From Pseudomonadota bacterium (GTDB taxonomy: Bacteria; Pseudomonadota; Gammaproteobacteria; Steroidobacterales; Steroidobacteraceae): a DNA stretch of 64,000 bases. The notes beneath the pieces were generated by a model. The model made no database searches. It saw only the letters and a list, made by a program, of their open reading frames with translations, and was not told the origin of the DNA. Position 1 is the stretch's first letter. Each line of letters opens with the position of its first letter. The position numbers were made by a program, and so were the translations under genes. The DNA lies in assembly GCA_018241505.1 (NCBI GenBank), contig JAFEDS010000018.1, positions 167,702 through 231,701 on the forward strand, in the 5' to 3' direction. Below are positions 21,262 to 29,254 of the stretch, piece after piece.

Positions 21262-22046
21262 GTTGTGAAGCGCTGATATTCGATGTCGACGGGACACTCG
21301 CCGACACCGAAGAAGTGCATCGCCAGGCCTTCAATCTGGCATTCGCGGCCTGTGGGTTGGATTGGATCTGGGATGCGCCCCTGTATGGGGAATTGCTGCA
21401 GGTCACCGGGGGCAAGGAACGGATCGCCAGCTACATCGAGCGGCTCGCGATGCCTGTGACCCAGCGGCGCGATCTGCACAATCTCATACCCGAAATCCAC
21501 CGGGCCAAGACGCGGCTCTACAAGGAGCTGATCCAGGTAGGGCAGGTGCGGCCGAGGGCCGGTGTGCGCCGCCTCATGATGGAGGCACGCGAAGCGGGTA
21601 TCCGGGTGGGCCTTGCCACGACCACCTCGCACGAGAACATCGAGCCGCTGCTGGCGGCAGGTTTCGGGTGGCAGGCATTGAAGTGGTTCGATGCGATTGC
21701 GGCCGGTGATGTGGTGGCGCGCAAAAAGCCGGCCCCGGACATATACAATGTCGCCCTGAAGTCATTGGGCATCGATCCGGTCAACGCCATTGCGGTGGAA
21801 GACTCGGCGATCGGCGTCGCATCGGCCAAGGCCGCAGGCCTCTTTACGGTCGCAACGCCCAGCAAGTGGACGCTGACCCAGGACTTCACTGCGGCCGATC
21901 TGCTGCTGTCCTCGCTCGGCGATCCGGCGGAGCCGCTCGACCCCGCCGACGAAAAGCGGCTGGGCGCCCAATTTTTGAGTATGGACCGGCTGACAGCCCT
22001 GCACAGGGAAGCTCGCCGAGGAGTAGTGCATGGCGAAGCTGAATGA
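21258..22046 (+). CDS. cbbY: CbbY-type HAD phosphatase (xylulose-1,5-bisphosphate phosphatase)
   Basis: A 262-residue HAD hydrolase. Motif I is FDVDGTLADTEEVHR with nucleophile Asp, a helical cap follows, and the late motif VEDSAIGVASAKAAG carries the metal-binding acid. CbbY enzymes destroy xylulose-1,5-bisphosphate, a misfire product that blocks RuBisCO, and so work together with CbbX. ATG 21258 overlaps the cbbP stop, and the 3' end overlaps cbbZ by 17 bases, so translation is coupled on both sides. Confidence 0.92.
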   Translation: MSCEALIFDVDGTLADTEEVHRQAFNLAFAACGLDWIWDAPLYGELLQVTGGKERIASYIERLAMPVTQRRDLHNLIPEIHRAKTRLYKELIQVGQVRPRAGVRRLMMEAREAGIRVGLATTTSHENIEPLLAAGFGWQALKWFDAIAAGDVVARKKPAPDIYNVALKSLGIDPVNAIAVEDSAIGVASAKAAGLFTVATPSKWTLTQDFTAADLLLSSLGDPAEPLDPADEKRLGAQFLSMDRLTALHREARRGVVHGEAE

Positions 22047-22764
22047 ACGCATCCGGGCGGTGGCCTTCGATCTCGATGGCACCCTCATTGACACCATGGA
22101 CGACCTGGCGGCCTCCGTCAATCTGATGCTCGGCATGCTGGGCGCACCGGAACTGACGCAGGCGCGCATCCGCACGCTCGTGGGCAATGGCGTCGAGACG
22201 CTGGTGTTGCGCGCTTTGAATGACAGCGTCGGCAGCGCCTCTGCGCATTCGGCCAGGCGTTCTGCGGCGCTGGCCCTGTTTCGGCGCCTGTATGGCCAGC
22301 AGCTTTACAGGCGCAGCAAGGTCTATCCGGGGGTTGTGGACACTCTGCGATCGTTAACCGAGGCGGGTATGGCACTATGCTGCATCACCAACAAAGACAG
22401 TGTCTTCGCCGAGCCGCTGTTGAAACAGGCGGGCTTGAGCGAATTCTTCAGCTTTACGCTGTGTGCCGATCGCGCCGAAGACCGCAAGCCCAGTCCCAAC
22501 ATGCTGCTCGCCGCGTGCGCGCGTCTCGGCCTTGCGCCGGCTGAGATGTTGTATGTGGGAGATTCCGGTATCGACATTGCCGCGGCGCGCGCTGCCGGCC
22601 TGCCGGTGATTGCGGTCGGTTACGGCTATGGAAAGGACCATGCAGCCGGGCCCGGCGCGGCTCAGCCTGACGGACGCGTCGCTGAGATGAGTGAAATCGT
22701 GGCGCTGTGCGTCCTGCGGACGGCGGATAAACCTGACTTGAAGTTGTACACGGGGACACTGTAA
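22030..22764 (+). CDS. cbbZ: Phosphoglycolate phosphatase CbbZ/Gph
   Basis: A 244-residue HAD phosphatase that removes phosphate from 2-phosphoglycolate, the oxygenase by-product of RuBisCO. Motif I is [19 protein letters not shown] and the late motif [16 protein letters not shown]. The cap is shorter than in CbbY. The last ~35 residues lose similarity to the family core. It starts inside the cbbY 3' end, and its TAA stop shares a base with the transketolase ATG (TAATG). Confidence 0.92.
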   Translation: MAKLNERIRAVAFDLDGTLIDTMDDLAASVNLMLGMLGAPELTQARIRTLVGNGVETLVLRALNDSVGSASAHSARRSAALALFRRLYGQQLYRRSKVYPGVVDTLRSLTEAGMALCCITNKDSVFAEPLLKQAGLSEFFSFTLCADRAEDRKPSPNMLLAACARLGLAPAEMLYVGDSGIDIAAARAAGLPVIAVGYGYGKDHAAGPGAAQPDGRVAEMSEIVALCVLRTADKPDLKLYTGTL

Positions 22765-24791
22765 TGAATGCGGAAATCCAGCAACCGAGGCGCGAAGCCG
22801 CGCACAACGAAGTAGTCAACGCCATTCGTGCGTTGGCCATGGATGCCGTGCAGAAGGCCAACTCGGGTCACCCGGGCATGCCAATGGGCATGGCCGAGAT
22901 CGCGGCAGTTCTGTGGCGGCGGCATCTGCGTCACAATCCTGCCAATCCGCAGTGGGCCGACCGGGATCGATTTGTTGTGTCGAATGGTCATGGGTCGATG
23001 CTGTTATATGCGCTGTTGCATCTGACGGGGTATGACCTGCCGATGGAGGAGATCCGGCAGTTTCGGCAGATGGGCTCAAAAACACCGGGCCATCCCGAGT
23101 ATGGAATCACACCCGGCGCCGAGACCACCACGGGACCTCTGGGTCAGGGCATCTGCAACGCGGTGGGGATGGCGCTTGCGGAAAAATTGCTGGCCGAGCA
23201 ATTCAACCGCACCGGCCTCGAGCTTCTCTCCCATTTCACCTATGTGTTCGTTGGCGATGGCTGCCTGATGGAAGGCATCTCCCATGAGGCCTGCTCGCTG
23301 GCCGGGACTCTTGGGCTCGGCAAGCTCGTTGTGTTCTACGACGATAATGGCATTTCCATTGATGGGCACGTGAAGGGCTGGTTTACGGATGACACGCCCA
23401 AGCGCTTCGAAGCTTATGGCTGGCATGTTGTTCCCAACGTGGACGGTCACGACAGTGAGGCAATCGATCGCGCCATCGTAGCCGCCAAGGCGGCGAGCGA
23501 CCGCCCCTCGATCATCTGCTGCAAGACTGTCATCGGCAGGGGAGCTCCCACGAAGGCAGGCACTCATGACTCGCATGGTGCGCCGCTGGGCGACAAGGAA
23601 GTTGCAGCTACTCGCGCCCACATTGGCTGGCCGCATCCGCCGTTCGTTGTTCCCGCGCACGTGTATGAAGCATGGGATGCACGCGAGGCGGGTGGCCGGG
23701 CGGAGAGCGATTGGAACACCCTGTGGAGTCAATATACCCGGGCCTATCCCGTGGAAGCTCGCGAGTTGCAGCGTCGCCTGGCGGGAGACCTGCCGGCGGA
23801 ATTCGCCAACAACGTACGCGCCTTGACCGACAAGGTCAGGGAAAAAGCGGCTTCGATTGCCAGCCGCAAGGCCTCGCAGGATGTCATCGAGGCGCTTGCG
23901 CCCGGGCTGCCGGAGCTGCTGGGCGGCTCCGCCGATCTCGCCGGCTCCAACCTGACCCTGTGGTCCGGATCGAAGCCGATCGGCAAGCCGGGCGGCAACT
24001 ACATCCACTACGGAGTGCGCGAGTTCGGCATGGCCGCCATCATGAATGGGATCGCTTTGCACGGCGGCTTCATTCCCTACGGCGGCACCTTCCTGACCTT
24101 CTCCGACTACTGCCGCAACGCCTTGCGCATGGCGGCCCTCATGAAAATCCGCTCCCTCTTCGTTTTCACACACGACTCGATCGGGTTGGGCGAGGACGGG
24201 CCTACTCACCAGGCGGTGGAGCATGTTGCCTCCCTGCGCCTCATTCCCAACATGGACGTGTGGCGTCCCTGTGATACGGAGGAATCCGTGGTTGCGTGGG
24301 CCGCGGCGCTGGAGCGGCGGGATGGGCCGGCGTCTCTGATCTTCAGCCGGCAGAACTTGCCATTCCAAAAACGTTCCGCGGAAGTGGCGGCCAACATTGA
24401 GTGCGGCGGCTACGTTCTCGTCGAGCCTGAGACGATTCCTCGCGCCGCCATCATCGCGACAGGGTCCGAAGTGGGCCTCGCGGTCGAGGCGCAAAAGGTT
24501 CTGGCGCAGATCGGTGTGGCCGTGCGTGTAGTGTCGATGCCCTCCACGACGGTGTTTGATCGCCAACCCCAGTCCTACCGTGACTCGGTCTTGCCTCTGG
24601 ACCTTCCGGCGGTGGCGGTGGAGGCCGGTTCACCGGACCTGTGGAGGAAGTACGTGGGCAGGTCAGGTGAGGTCATCGGAATGAGCACCTTCGGGGAGTC
24701 CGCCCCGGCGGGCGAGTTGTTCAAACACTTCGGCTTCACCGCCGGCCACGTAGTCGAGGCGGTGAAAGCCGTGTTGGCCAGGCTCAACTAG
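22764..24791 (+). CDS. cbbT: Transketolase
   Basis: A 675-residue thiamine-diphosphate enzyme that moves two-carbon units between sugar phosphates to rebuild pentoses. The N-terminal half has [12 protein letters not shown] and [13 protein letters not shown] (cofactor and Mg2+ site); the middle has the [14 protein letters not shown] signature; the C-terminal domain is complete. It is the last gene of this cbb operon. Aldolase, GAPDH, PGK, epimerase and isomerase genes are not in the window, so they lie elsewhere. Its stop overlaps the convergent ferritin-like gene by 4 bases. Confidence 0.96.
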   Translation: MNAEIQQPRREAAHNEVVNAIRALAMDAVQKANSGHPGMPMGMAEIAAVLWRRHLRHNPANPQWADRDRFVVSNGHGSMLLYALLHLTGYDLPMEEIRQFRQMGSKTPGHPEYGITPGAETTTGPLGQGICNAVGMALAEKLLAEQFNRTGLELLSHFTYVFVGDGCLMEGISHEACSLAGTLGLGKLVVFYDDNGISIDGHVKGWFTDDTPKRFEAYGWHVVPNVDGHDSEAIDRAIVAAKAASDRPSIICCKTVIGRGAPTKAGTHDSHGAPLGDKEVAATRAHIGWPHPPFVVPAHVYEAWDAREAGGRAESDWNTLWSQYTRAYPVEARELQRRLAGDLPAEFANNVRALTDKVREKAASIASRKASQDVIEALAPGLPELLGGSADLAGSNLTLWSGSKPIGKPGGNYIHYGVREFGMAAIMNGIALHGGFIPYGGTFLTFSDYCRNALRMAALMKIRSLFVFTHDSIGLGEDGPTHQAVEHVASLRLIPNMDVWRPCDTEESVVAWAAALERRDGPASLIFSRQNLPFQKRSAEVAANIECGGYVLVEPETIPRAAIIATGSEVGLAVEAQKVLAQIGVAVRVVSMPSTTVFDRQPQSYRDSVLPLDLPAVAVEAGSPDLWRKYVGRSGEVIGMSTFGESAPAGELFKHFGFTAGHVVEAVKAVLARLN

Positions 24792-25345
24792 TGGTTGCGC
24801 GCGCTTTCACCGGTGTCGGGCTGAACTGTGAACAGCAGATCGGCCATGTCGTCCGCGTGCTCCTCCTCCTTGGCGAGAATCCCTTCCATCAGGCGCTTGG
24901 AAGTGGGGTCCTTGTCGCCCAGGAACTGAATGATCTCCCGGTATGACTCGATGGCGATGCGTTCGGCAATGAGGTCCTCCTTGATCATGTCGGTCAAGGA
25001 GGTGCCTTCCTTGTACTCGCTGTGGCTGCGGCTCGTGAGAATGGACGGGTTCATTTCCGGCTTGCCGCCGAGCTGCTTGATGCGCTCGGCGAGCTGATCG
25101 GCGTGCTGCTGTTCCTCGGTGGCGTGCTCGAGGAACTCTTCCTTCACGGCCTGGGAATGAATGCCCGAAGCCATGAAGTAGTGGAATTTGTACCGCAGCA
25201 CGCACACGAGCTCCGTGGCCAGCGCCTCATTCAGGATGCCGATCACCTGCTTGCGGTCGAGCTGATAGTCCTTGGTGACAGCGCCTTCGTTGATCTGCTG
25301 GCGGGCGCGATCCCGAATCTCTTGTATCTGCTTGACATGGTTCAT
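24788..25345 (-). CDS. Ferritin-like (bacterioferritin-type) diiron protein
   Basis: A 185-residue four-helix protein. E45 in [11 protein letters not shown]78 and H81 in EEQQHAD, and later Glu/His residues in [10 protein letters not shown] and KEEEHADDM give the paired ExxH diiron site. The family covers bacterioferritin-like oxidases and storage proteins, and no haem ligand Met is obvious. The short N-terminal arm ([18 protein letters not shown]) is charged. It is convergent with cbbT, overlapping by 4 bases, and divergent from the 2OG-Fe dioxygenase gene. Iron storage or oxidative protection is likely; the exact subfamily is open. Confidence 0.82.
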   Translation of the reverse strand: MNHVKQIQEIRDRARQQINEGAVTKDYQLDRKQVIGILNEALATELVCVLRYKFHYFMASGIHSQAVKEEFLEHATEEQQHADQLAERIKQLGGKPEMNPSILTSRSHSEYKEGTSLTDMIKEDLIAERIAIESYREIIQFLGDKDPTSKRLMEGILAKEEEHADDMADLLFTVQPDTGESARNH

Positions 25346-25422
25346 GTATTTGCACTCCAGCCCGCGAGGGTATGCGGATCAACGCTCCGTTCGGCGGGGA
25401 GTTCCTTGTTAAACTGGCAGGC

Positions 25423-26124
25423 ATGAACGCCGTCCAATCGCTCTCGAAAACCGGATACGCCTTTTTGTCTGCGGCAGAGGTGGCCTCTGAGCTCCAGGTT
25501 GATATTCCACAGCTCAATGCATTGGCGGAGTGGTGGAGCTCGCTTCCGCGGGATGAGTACCTGCGGGATGGCGGACGCTATCGGTCTCGTCGTCACTCTT
25601 GCTTCATTGACGAGGGCGGGGTGCTGACTTTGGCCCCGCACAGGGCGCACTGGCAGCCGACCTCGTACAACGCGCTTCACGGCGGCCTCGAGCGCTGGTT
25701 CGAGCCGATTGCGCCGGAAGTTCTGAACGCTCCGGCATGGACTCGTCTATTGGAGTCGATTGGGACAATCTTCGCCCAGATACGTCCGGTGAAACGCTGG
25801 TATATCGAAGCGCATCAGTTTCGCATCGATACTAAGGATGGCATCGGCAGGCCGACGCCTGAAGGCGCGCACCGTGATGGCGTCGATTTCGTGGCATTGC
25901 TGCTGATTCAGCGTCGGGGTATTCGCGGTGGCGAAACGCGAGTATTCGATGCCCACGGACCGTCGGGGGTCCGCTTTACGATGGAAGAGCCATGGTCGCT
26001 ATTGCTGATGGATGATGCCCGCGTCATCCATGAAACGACCCCCATTCAGCCTGAAGGAGATGGGGGAGTGCGCGATACGCTTGTTTTAACGTACCGCGCC
26101 GACGGGTTCCAAGCGCCTCCTTAA
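25423..26124 (+). CDS. 2-oxoglutarate/Fe(II) dioxygenase of the amino-acid hydroxylase type (PF10014-like)
   Basis: About 233 residues. The iron triad would be H150 and D152 in HRDGVDFVALLLI plus H203 in RVIHETTPI; an Arg in TYRAD may bind 2-oxoglutarate. The opening GYAFLSAAEV and the motif RRHSCFID resemble the 2OG-Fe dioxygenase family that includes L-isoleucine 4-hydroxylase, so a free amino acid could be the substrate (inference). ATG 25423 is preferred since it leaves 77 bases to the divergent ferritin gene for promoters; ATG 25372 would leave only 26. Ribosome sites are weak for both. It ends 4 bases past the opposed nagA stop end (3' overlap). Confidence 0.75.
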   Translation: MNAVQSLSKTGYAFLSAAEVASELQVDIPQLNALAEWWSSLPRDEYLRDGGRYRSRRHSCFIDEGGVLTLAPHRAHWQPTSYNALHGGLERWFEPIAPEVLNAPAWTRLLESIGTIFAQIRPVKRWYIEAHQFRIDTKDGIGRPTPEGAHRDGVDFVALLLIQRRGIRGGETRVFDAHGPSGVRFTMEEPWSLLLMDDARVIHETTPIQPEGDGGVRDTLVLTYRADGFQAPP

Positions 26125-27275
26125 GACGCTGCTTGCCCGTCGATCCAGGTTTCCAACACCTGGAGCTGCTCATCAGCCAGCACAAAGTTGGCTTTGTAGC
26201 CCGGCGCGATCCGACCGACTTCGTGGGCGAGGCCGAGGAACTCGGCCGGGTACAGGCTCGCCATCCGAACGGCCTCCGGCAGGGGCAGCCCCAGCAGGGA
26301 GATGGCGTTGCGTACGCAGCTCGCCATATCGATGTTGGAGCCGGCAAGGCGTCCGTCGTCATCCAGGCACAAGTTACCCGACACGGTGATCTTGCGTCCG
26401 CCAATGAGGAATGATTTGTTGTTGGTACCGACGCCGGGCATGGCATCGGTGACCAGCATGAAGCGGTCATGCCGTTTGCAGCGCATGGAAATGCGCAACA
26501 CAACCGGATCGGTGTGTTCGCCATCCACAATGATTCCGCACCAACTGTCGGGATCGTCGAGCGCGGCACCCACCACGCCGGGCTCGCGGCCTGTCAACTG
26601 TGACATGGCATTGAACAGATGGGTGAAACCGGTCAGGCCTGCCTGCAGAGCAAGCCGGATCTGCTCGTAAGTTGCGTTGGTATGACCCGCGGAGACCGCG
26701 ACACCGCCATCGGCCAGCTTCCTGATCATGGCGGGAGTTGTCATTTCGGGCGCGAGCGTGACGAGCGTGCGGCCGCCACGAAGTCCCGTGAGCAGTTTGA
26801 TGGCGTCCGTGTCCAGCTCGCGGAATTTGTCGGGATCGTGGATGCCCTTGCGTTCCACGTTGAGGAACGGACCCTCGATATGAATGCCCAACACGCCGGG
26901 CACCCTGGCCGAGAGCGCCGCCTGAACCGCTTCGATGGCTTTGGCGACGACATCCAGGTCGGCGCTGATCAGAGTGGGCAGAAAGCCGGTGGTGCCGAAT
27001 TTGCGGTGCGCCGCGCCGATGGCACGGATCGCCTCCACACTGGGCGCGTCATTGAACAGGACGCCGCCGCCGCCGTTCACCTGCGAATCAATGAAGCCGG
27101 GCAGCAGGAGCTTCCCACCCAGGTCGCGCTTTTGCCCCTCTGCACAGCGTCGATCGTTCGCGGCGACAATGGCGAGGATGCGCCCATTCTCTATCAGTAC
27201 GCATCGATCATCGACCAGTCCGCCGTCAAGCAGCACACGCCCGTTGACCAGGGCGGTTATGGGATCATTAGCCAT
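26121..27275 (-). CDS. nagA: N-acetylglucosamine-6-phosphate deacetylase
   Basis: A 384-residue amidohydrolase that converts GlcNAc-6-P to glucosamine-6-P and acetate. LLPGFIDSQVNGGGG replaces the HxH motif as in E. coli-type NagA. IHIEGPFL has the metal-binding Glu, AGHTNATYEQ and THLFNAMS have the His ligands, and VTDAMPGVG holds the catalytic Asp. The frame extends upstream to 27881, but MANDPITALV at 27275 is the sensible start and overlaps the stop of the preceding gene (TGATG). It is last in a nagR-nagB-nagA operon. Confidence 0.95.
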   Translation of the reverse strand: MANDPITALVNGRVLLDGGLVDDRCVLIENGRILAIVAANDRRCAEGQKRDLGGKLLLPGFIDSQVNGGGGVLFNDAPSVEAIRAIGAAHRKFGTTGFLPTLISADLDVVAKAIEAVQAALSARVPGVLGIHIEGPFLNVERKGIHDPDKFRELDTDAIKLLTGLRGGRTLVTLAPEMTTPAMIRKLADGGVAVSAGHTNATYEQIRLALQAGLTGFTHLFNAMSQLTGREPGVVGAALDDPDSWCGIIVDGEHTDPVVLRISMRCKRHDRFMLVTDAMPGVGTNNKSFLIGGRKITVSGNLCLDDDGRLAGSNIDMASCVRNAISLLGLPLPEAVRMASLYPAEFLGLAHEVGRIAPGYKANFVLADEQLQVLETWIDGQAAS

Positions 27276-28297
27276 CAAACGGTCTCGGTGACCTTGCGCA
27301 GGTGAGGGGGGCGATCGGGATCGTAGCCTCGCGCAATCGAGAGCGCATTGATCATTCGATAGAACGACTGGATGGCGAGCATAGGCTGGATCGCCGGATG
27401 TGCGCTTTCCGTCGGCAAAATCGTTGCTTGCGGAGCGTTGGCGCCTGCCAGCAGGATCTGTGCGCCGCGTCCCGCGAGCTCCGCCGCCAGGGTTTCGACG
27501 CCACCGTGTGTTTCGTCGTTTTGCGCAAAAATCAGCACTGCAAAGCCCGACTGGACCAGGGCCATCGGTCCGTGCCGCAGCTCGGCGGCACTCAAGGCTT
27601 CCGCGTGCAGTCCGCAAGTCTCTTTCAACTTCAAGGCCGCTTCCTGCGCAACACCCAGCCCCAGTCCGCGGCCGACCACGTACAGATTGCGAACTGGTGT
27701 CAGTGTTGTGAGCGCGTCCTGCCAATCCAGCTTCCAGGCGCGCGCCAATGCGGCGGGCGCCTGCTCGAGCGCGTCCAACAGCTCCTCGTCCTGCGACCAC
27801 GAGGCGACGAGATGAATGATTGCTGCAAGAGCGGCGATGTACGACTTGGTCGCGGCAACGCTCTGTTCGGGTCCCGCGCACAACGGAATGGTGTAGTCGG
27901 CTGCTTGGGCCAGCGGCGAGCTCTCGACGTTGACCATGGCAAGGATCATGGCGCCCGCGGCCTTGGCGCTGGCCACGGTTGCCAGCAGGTCCGGACTCGC
28001 TCCGGACTGGGAGATGGCCAACATAACGGTGCCGCGCAGATCCGCTTTGGCGGAGTAGACGGAGCTGACTGACGGCGCCGCGGAGGAAGTCAGAATGCCA
28101 ACGCGGGTCTCGAGCAGATATTTGGCGAATGTCGCGGCGTGATCCGAGCTGCCGCGCGCGCAGGTGACCACCGCGTATGGCCGGTGACGCCGCAACTGTT
28201 CGCCGAGCTTCTGCATGACCTCGGTGTTGGTACGCAGTTGCCGCCGGACCGTGTCAGCGGCCTGGGCTGCTTCCTGGAGCAGGAATGATTCTTTCAT
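27275..28297 (-). CDS. nagB-II: SIS-domain glucosamine-6-phosphate deaminase (NagB-II type)
   Basis: A 340-residue protein with two SIS (sugar isomerase) domains. The first holds CARGSSDHAATFAKYLLE and AISQSGASPDLL; the second holds VVGRGLGLGVAQEAALKLKETCGLHAE. It lacks the glutaminase domain of GlmS. Within nag clusters of Shewanella, Xanthomonas and Caulobacter relatives, such proteins replace classic NagB, turning glucosamine-6-P into fructose-6-P and ammonia (family knowledge). It overlaps the regulator upstream (ATGA) and nagA downstream (TGATG), so all three are coupled. Confidence 0.88.
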   Translation of the reverse strand: MKESFLLQEAAQAADTVRRQLRTNTEVMQKLGEQLRRHRPYAVVTCARGSSDHAATFAKYLLETRVGILTSSAAPSVSSVYSAKADLRGTVMLAISQSGASPDLLATVASAKAAGAMILAMVNVESSPLAQAADYTIPLCAGPEQSVAATKSYIAALAAIIHLVASWSQDEELLDALEQAPAALARAWKLDWQDALTTLTPVRNLYVVGRGLGLGVAQEAALKLKETCGLHAEALSAAELRHGPMALVQSGFAVLIFAQNDETHGGVETLAAELAGRGAQILLAGANAPQATILPTESAHPAIQPMLAIQSFYRMINALSIARGYDPDRPPHLRKVTETV

Positions 28298-29037
28298 GAG
28301 GAACTGCTGAGCTCGGCGACGAAATCATACGTATCGCCGCGGTAGTAGGATTGGGAGAACTCCGCTGCGCGCCCGTCCTTGAGAAACCCCAGGCGCTCGA
28401 CCAACAAGCCGGCATCCTTTTCCTTCGCCTGCAACAACTTTGCCTGCTCGCCGGTCAATAACACCGCCCGCAGCCGCTGCAGCGCGCGCACCGGCCGGTT
28501 GCCTGCCTTCTCCAACGCTTCATACAAGGATGATTCGACGGCATCGAGCGACGGCAGGGTCGAAGCCAACACGGTCGCATATTCGAGCGACATGGGAGCT
28601 TCGTTGGCAAAGCGGATACGGTGAAAGCGATACACGGGCGTACCCGGACTCGAGCGCAGCGCCAGCGCCTCCTCGGGCGCGACGGTGCCTTCGGATCGTT
28701 GCAACCAGACACTGCGCGGCGTGCGGCCGCGAGCCCGCATATCTTCAGAGAACGAGGTCAGCTTGGAGAAGTTCTTCTCGACTCGCGCGACCACAAAGGT
28801 CCCGGAGCCCTGCCGGCGTACCAGCAGTCCCTCGTTCACCAGGCCATCGATTGCCTTGCGGACCGTGATCCGGGAGATGGAAAACTCGCTGGCCAGGTCC
28901 CGTTCCGCCGGCAGTGCGTCGTCTGGACCCAACAAGCGGCGCTCCATGGCCTCCCGAAGAGCGCGCTGAAGCTGCTGATAAAGCGGCAGGCTGCTGGACT
29001 CATCGAGCATCCCCACGGACTGCGACAGCAGGGTCAA
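28294..29037 (-). CDS. nagR: GntR/HutC-family regulator of amino-sugar use
   Basis: A 247-residue regulator. The N-terminal winged helix (LPAERDLASEFSISRITVRKAIDGLVNEGLLVRRQGSGTFV) is GntR type; the C-terminal UTRA domain binds a small effector, probably a phosphorylated amino sugar. It is first in the nagR-nagB-nagA operon and divergent from the TonB receptor. The 200-base gap between them holds two related 17-bp elements that are good operator candidates. A repressor released by GlcN-6-P or GlcNAc-6-P is the expected mode. Confidence 0.9.
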   Translation of the reverse strand: MTLLSQSVGMLDESSSLPLYQQLQRALREAMERRLLGPDDALPAERDLASEFSISRITVRKAIDGLVNEGLLVRRQGSGTFVVARVEKNFSKLTSFSEDMRARGRTPRSVWLQRSEGTVAPEEALALRSSPGTPVYRFHRIRFANEAPMSLEYATVLASTLPSLDAVESSLYEALEKAGNRPVRALQRLRAVLLTGEQAKLLQAKEKDAGLLVERLGFLKDGRAAEFSQSYYRGDTYDFVAELSSSS

Positions 29038-29074
29038 AGGGCTTCTCCGGTATACGTCAGTGGTAACATCATAC

Positions 29075-29091
29075 TACCAATATCGTACCAA
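29075..29091 (-). promoter_or_regulatory. Candidate NagR operator near the nagR start
   Basis: Read on the minus strand the element is TTGGTACGATATTGGTA. It matches a plus-strand element at 29166-29182 in 14 of 17 positions and holds two TTGGTA half-sites 11 bases apart. A facing TGGTA lies at 29061-29065. It sits 38 bases before the nagR start. Confidence 0.55.
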
Positions 29092-29165
29092 TTAGTACCC
29101 CTTCATGCCTATTTGCCGCCCCGTAACGGAGATTGGTATGCCTGGGAGTTGTCAATTCCACGGCA

Positions 29166-29182
29166 GTGGTACTATATTGGCA
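29166..29182 (+). promoter_or_regulatory. Candidate NagR operator before the TonB receptor
   Basis: GTGGTACTATATTGGCA, the partner of the element at 29075-29091. Another GTGGTA follows at 29188, and TTGGTATG occurs at 29133. It lies 73 bases before the receptor start, over the likely promoter. Confidence 0.55.
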
Positions 29183-29254
29183 CGTAAGTGGTAGCGCAGG
29201 CCGCGGGGAGTGGCGTCCTGTGTACCGGGACTAAAAACAGTGGGGTGCATACAT

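Noticed and set aside
23076-24566. A 496-codon minus-strand frame across transketolase
   Set aside because: Antisense shadow of a certain gene; the composition is that of reversed codons.
27275-28297. GlmS-type glucosamine synthase
   Set aside because: The N-terminal glutaminase domain is missing, and the gene sits in a catabolic nag operon.
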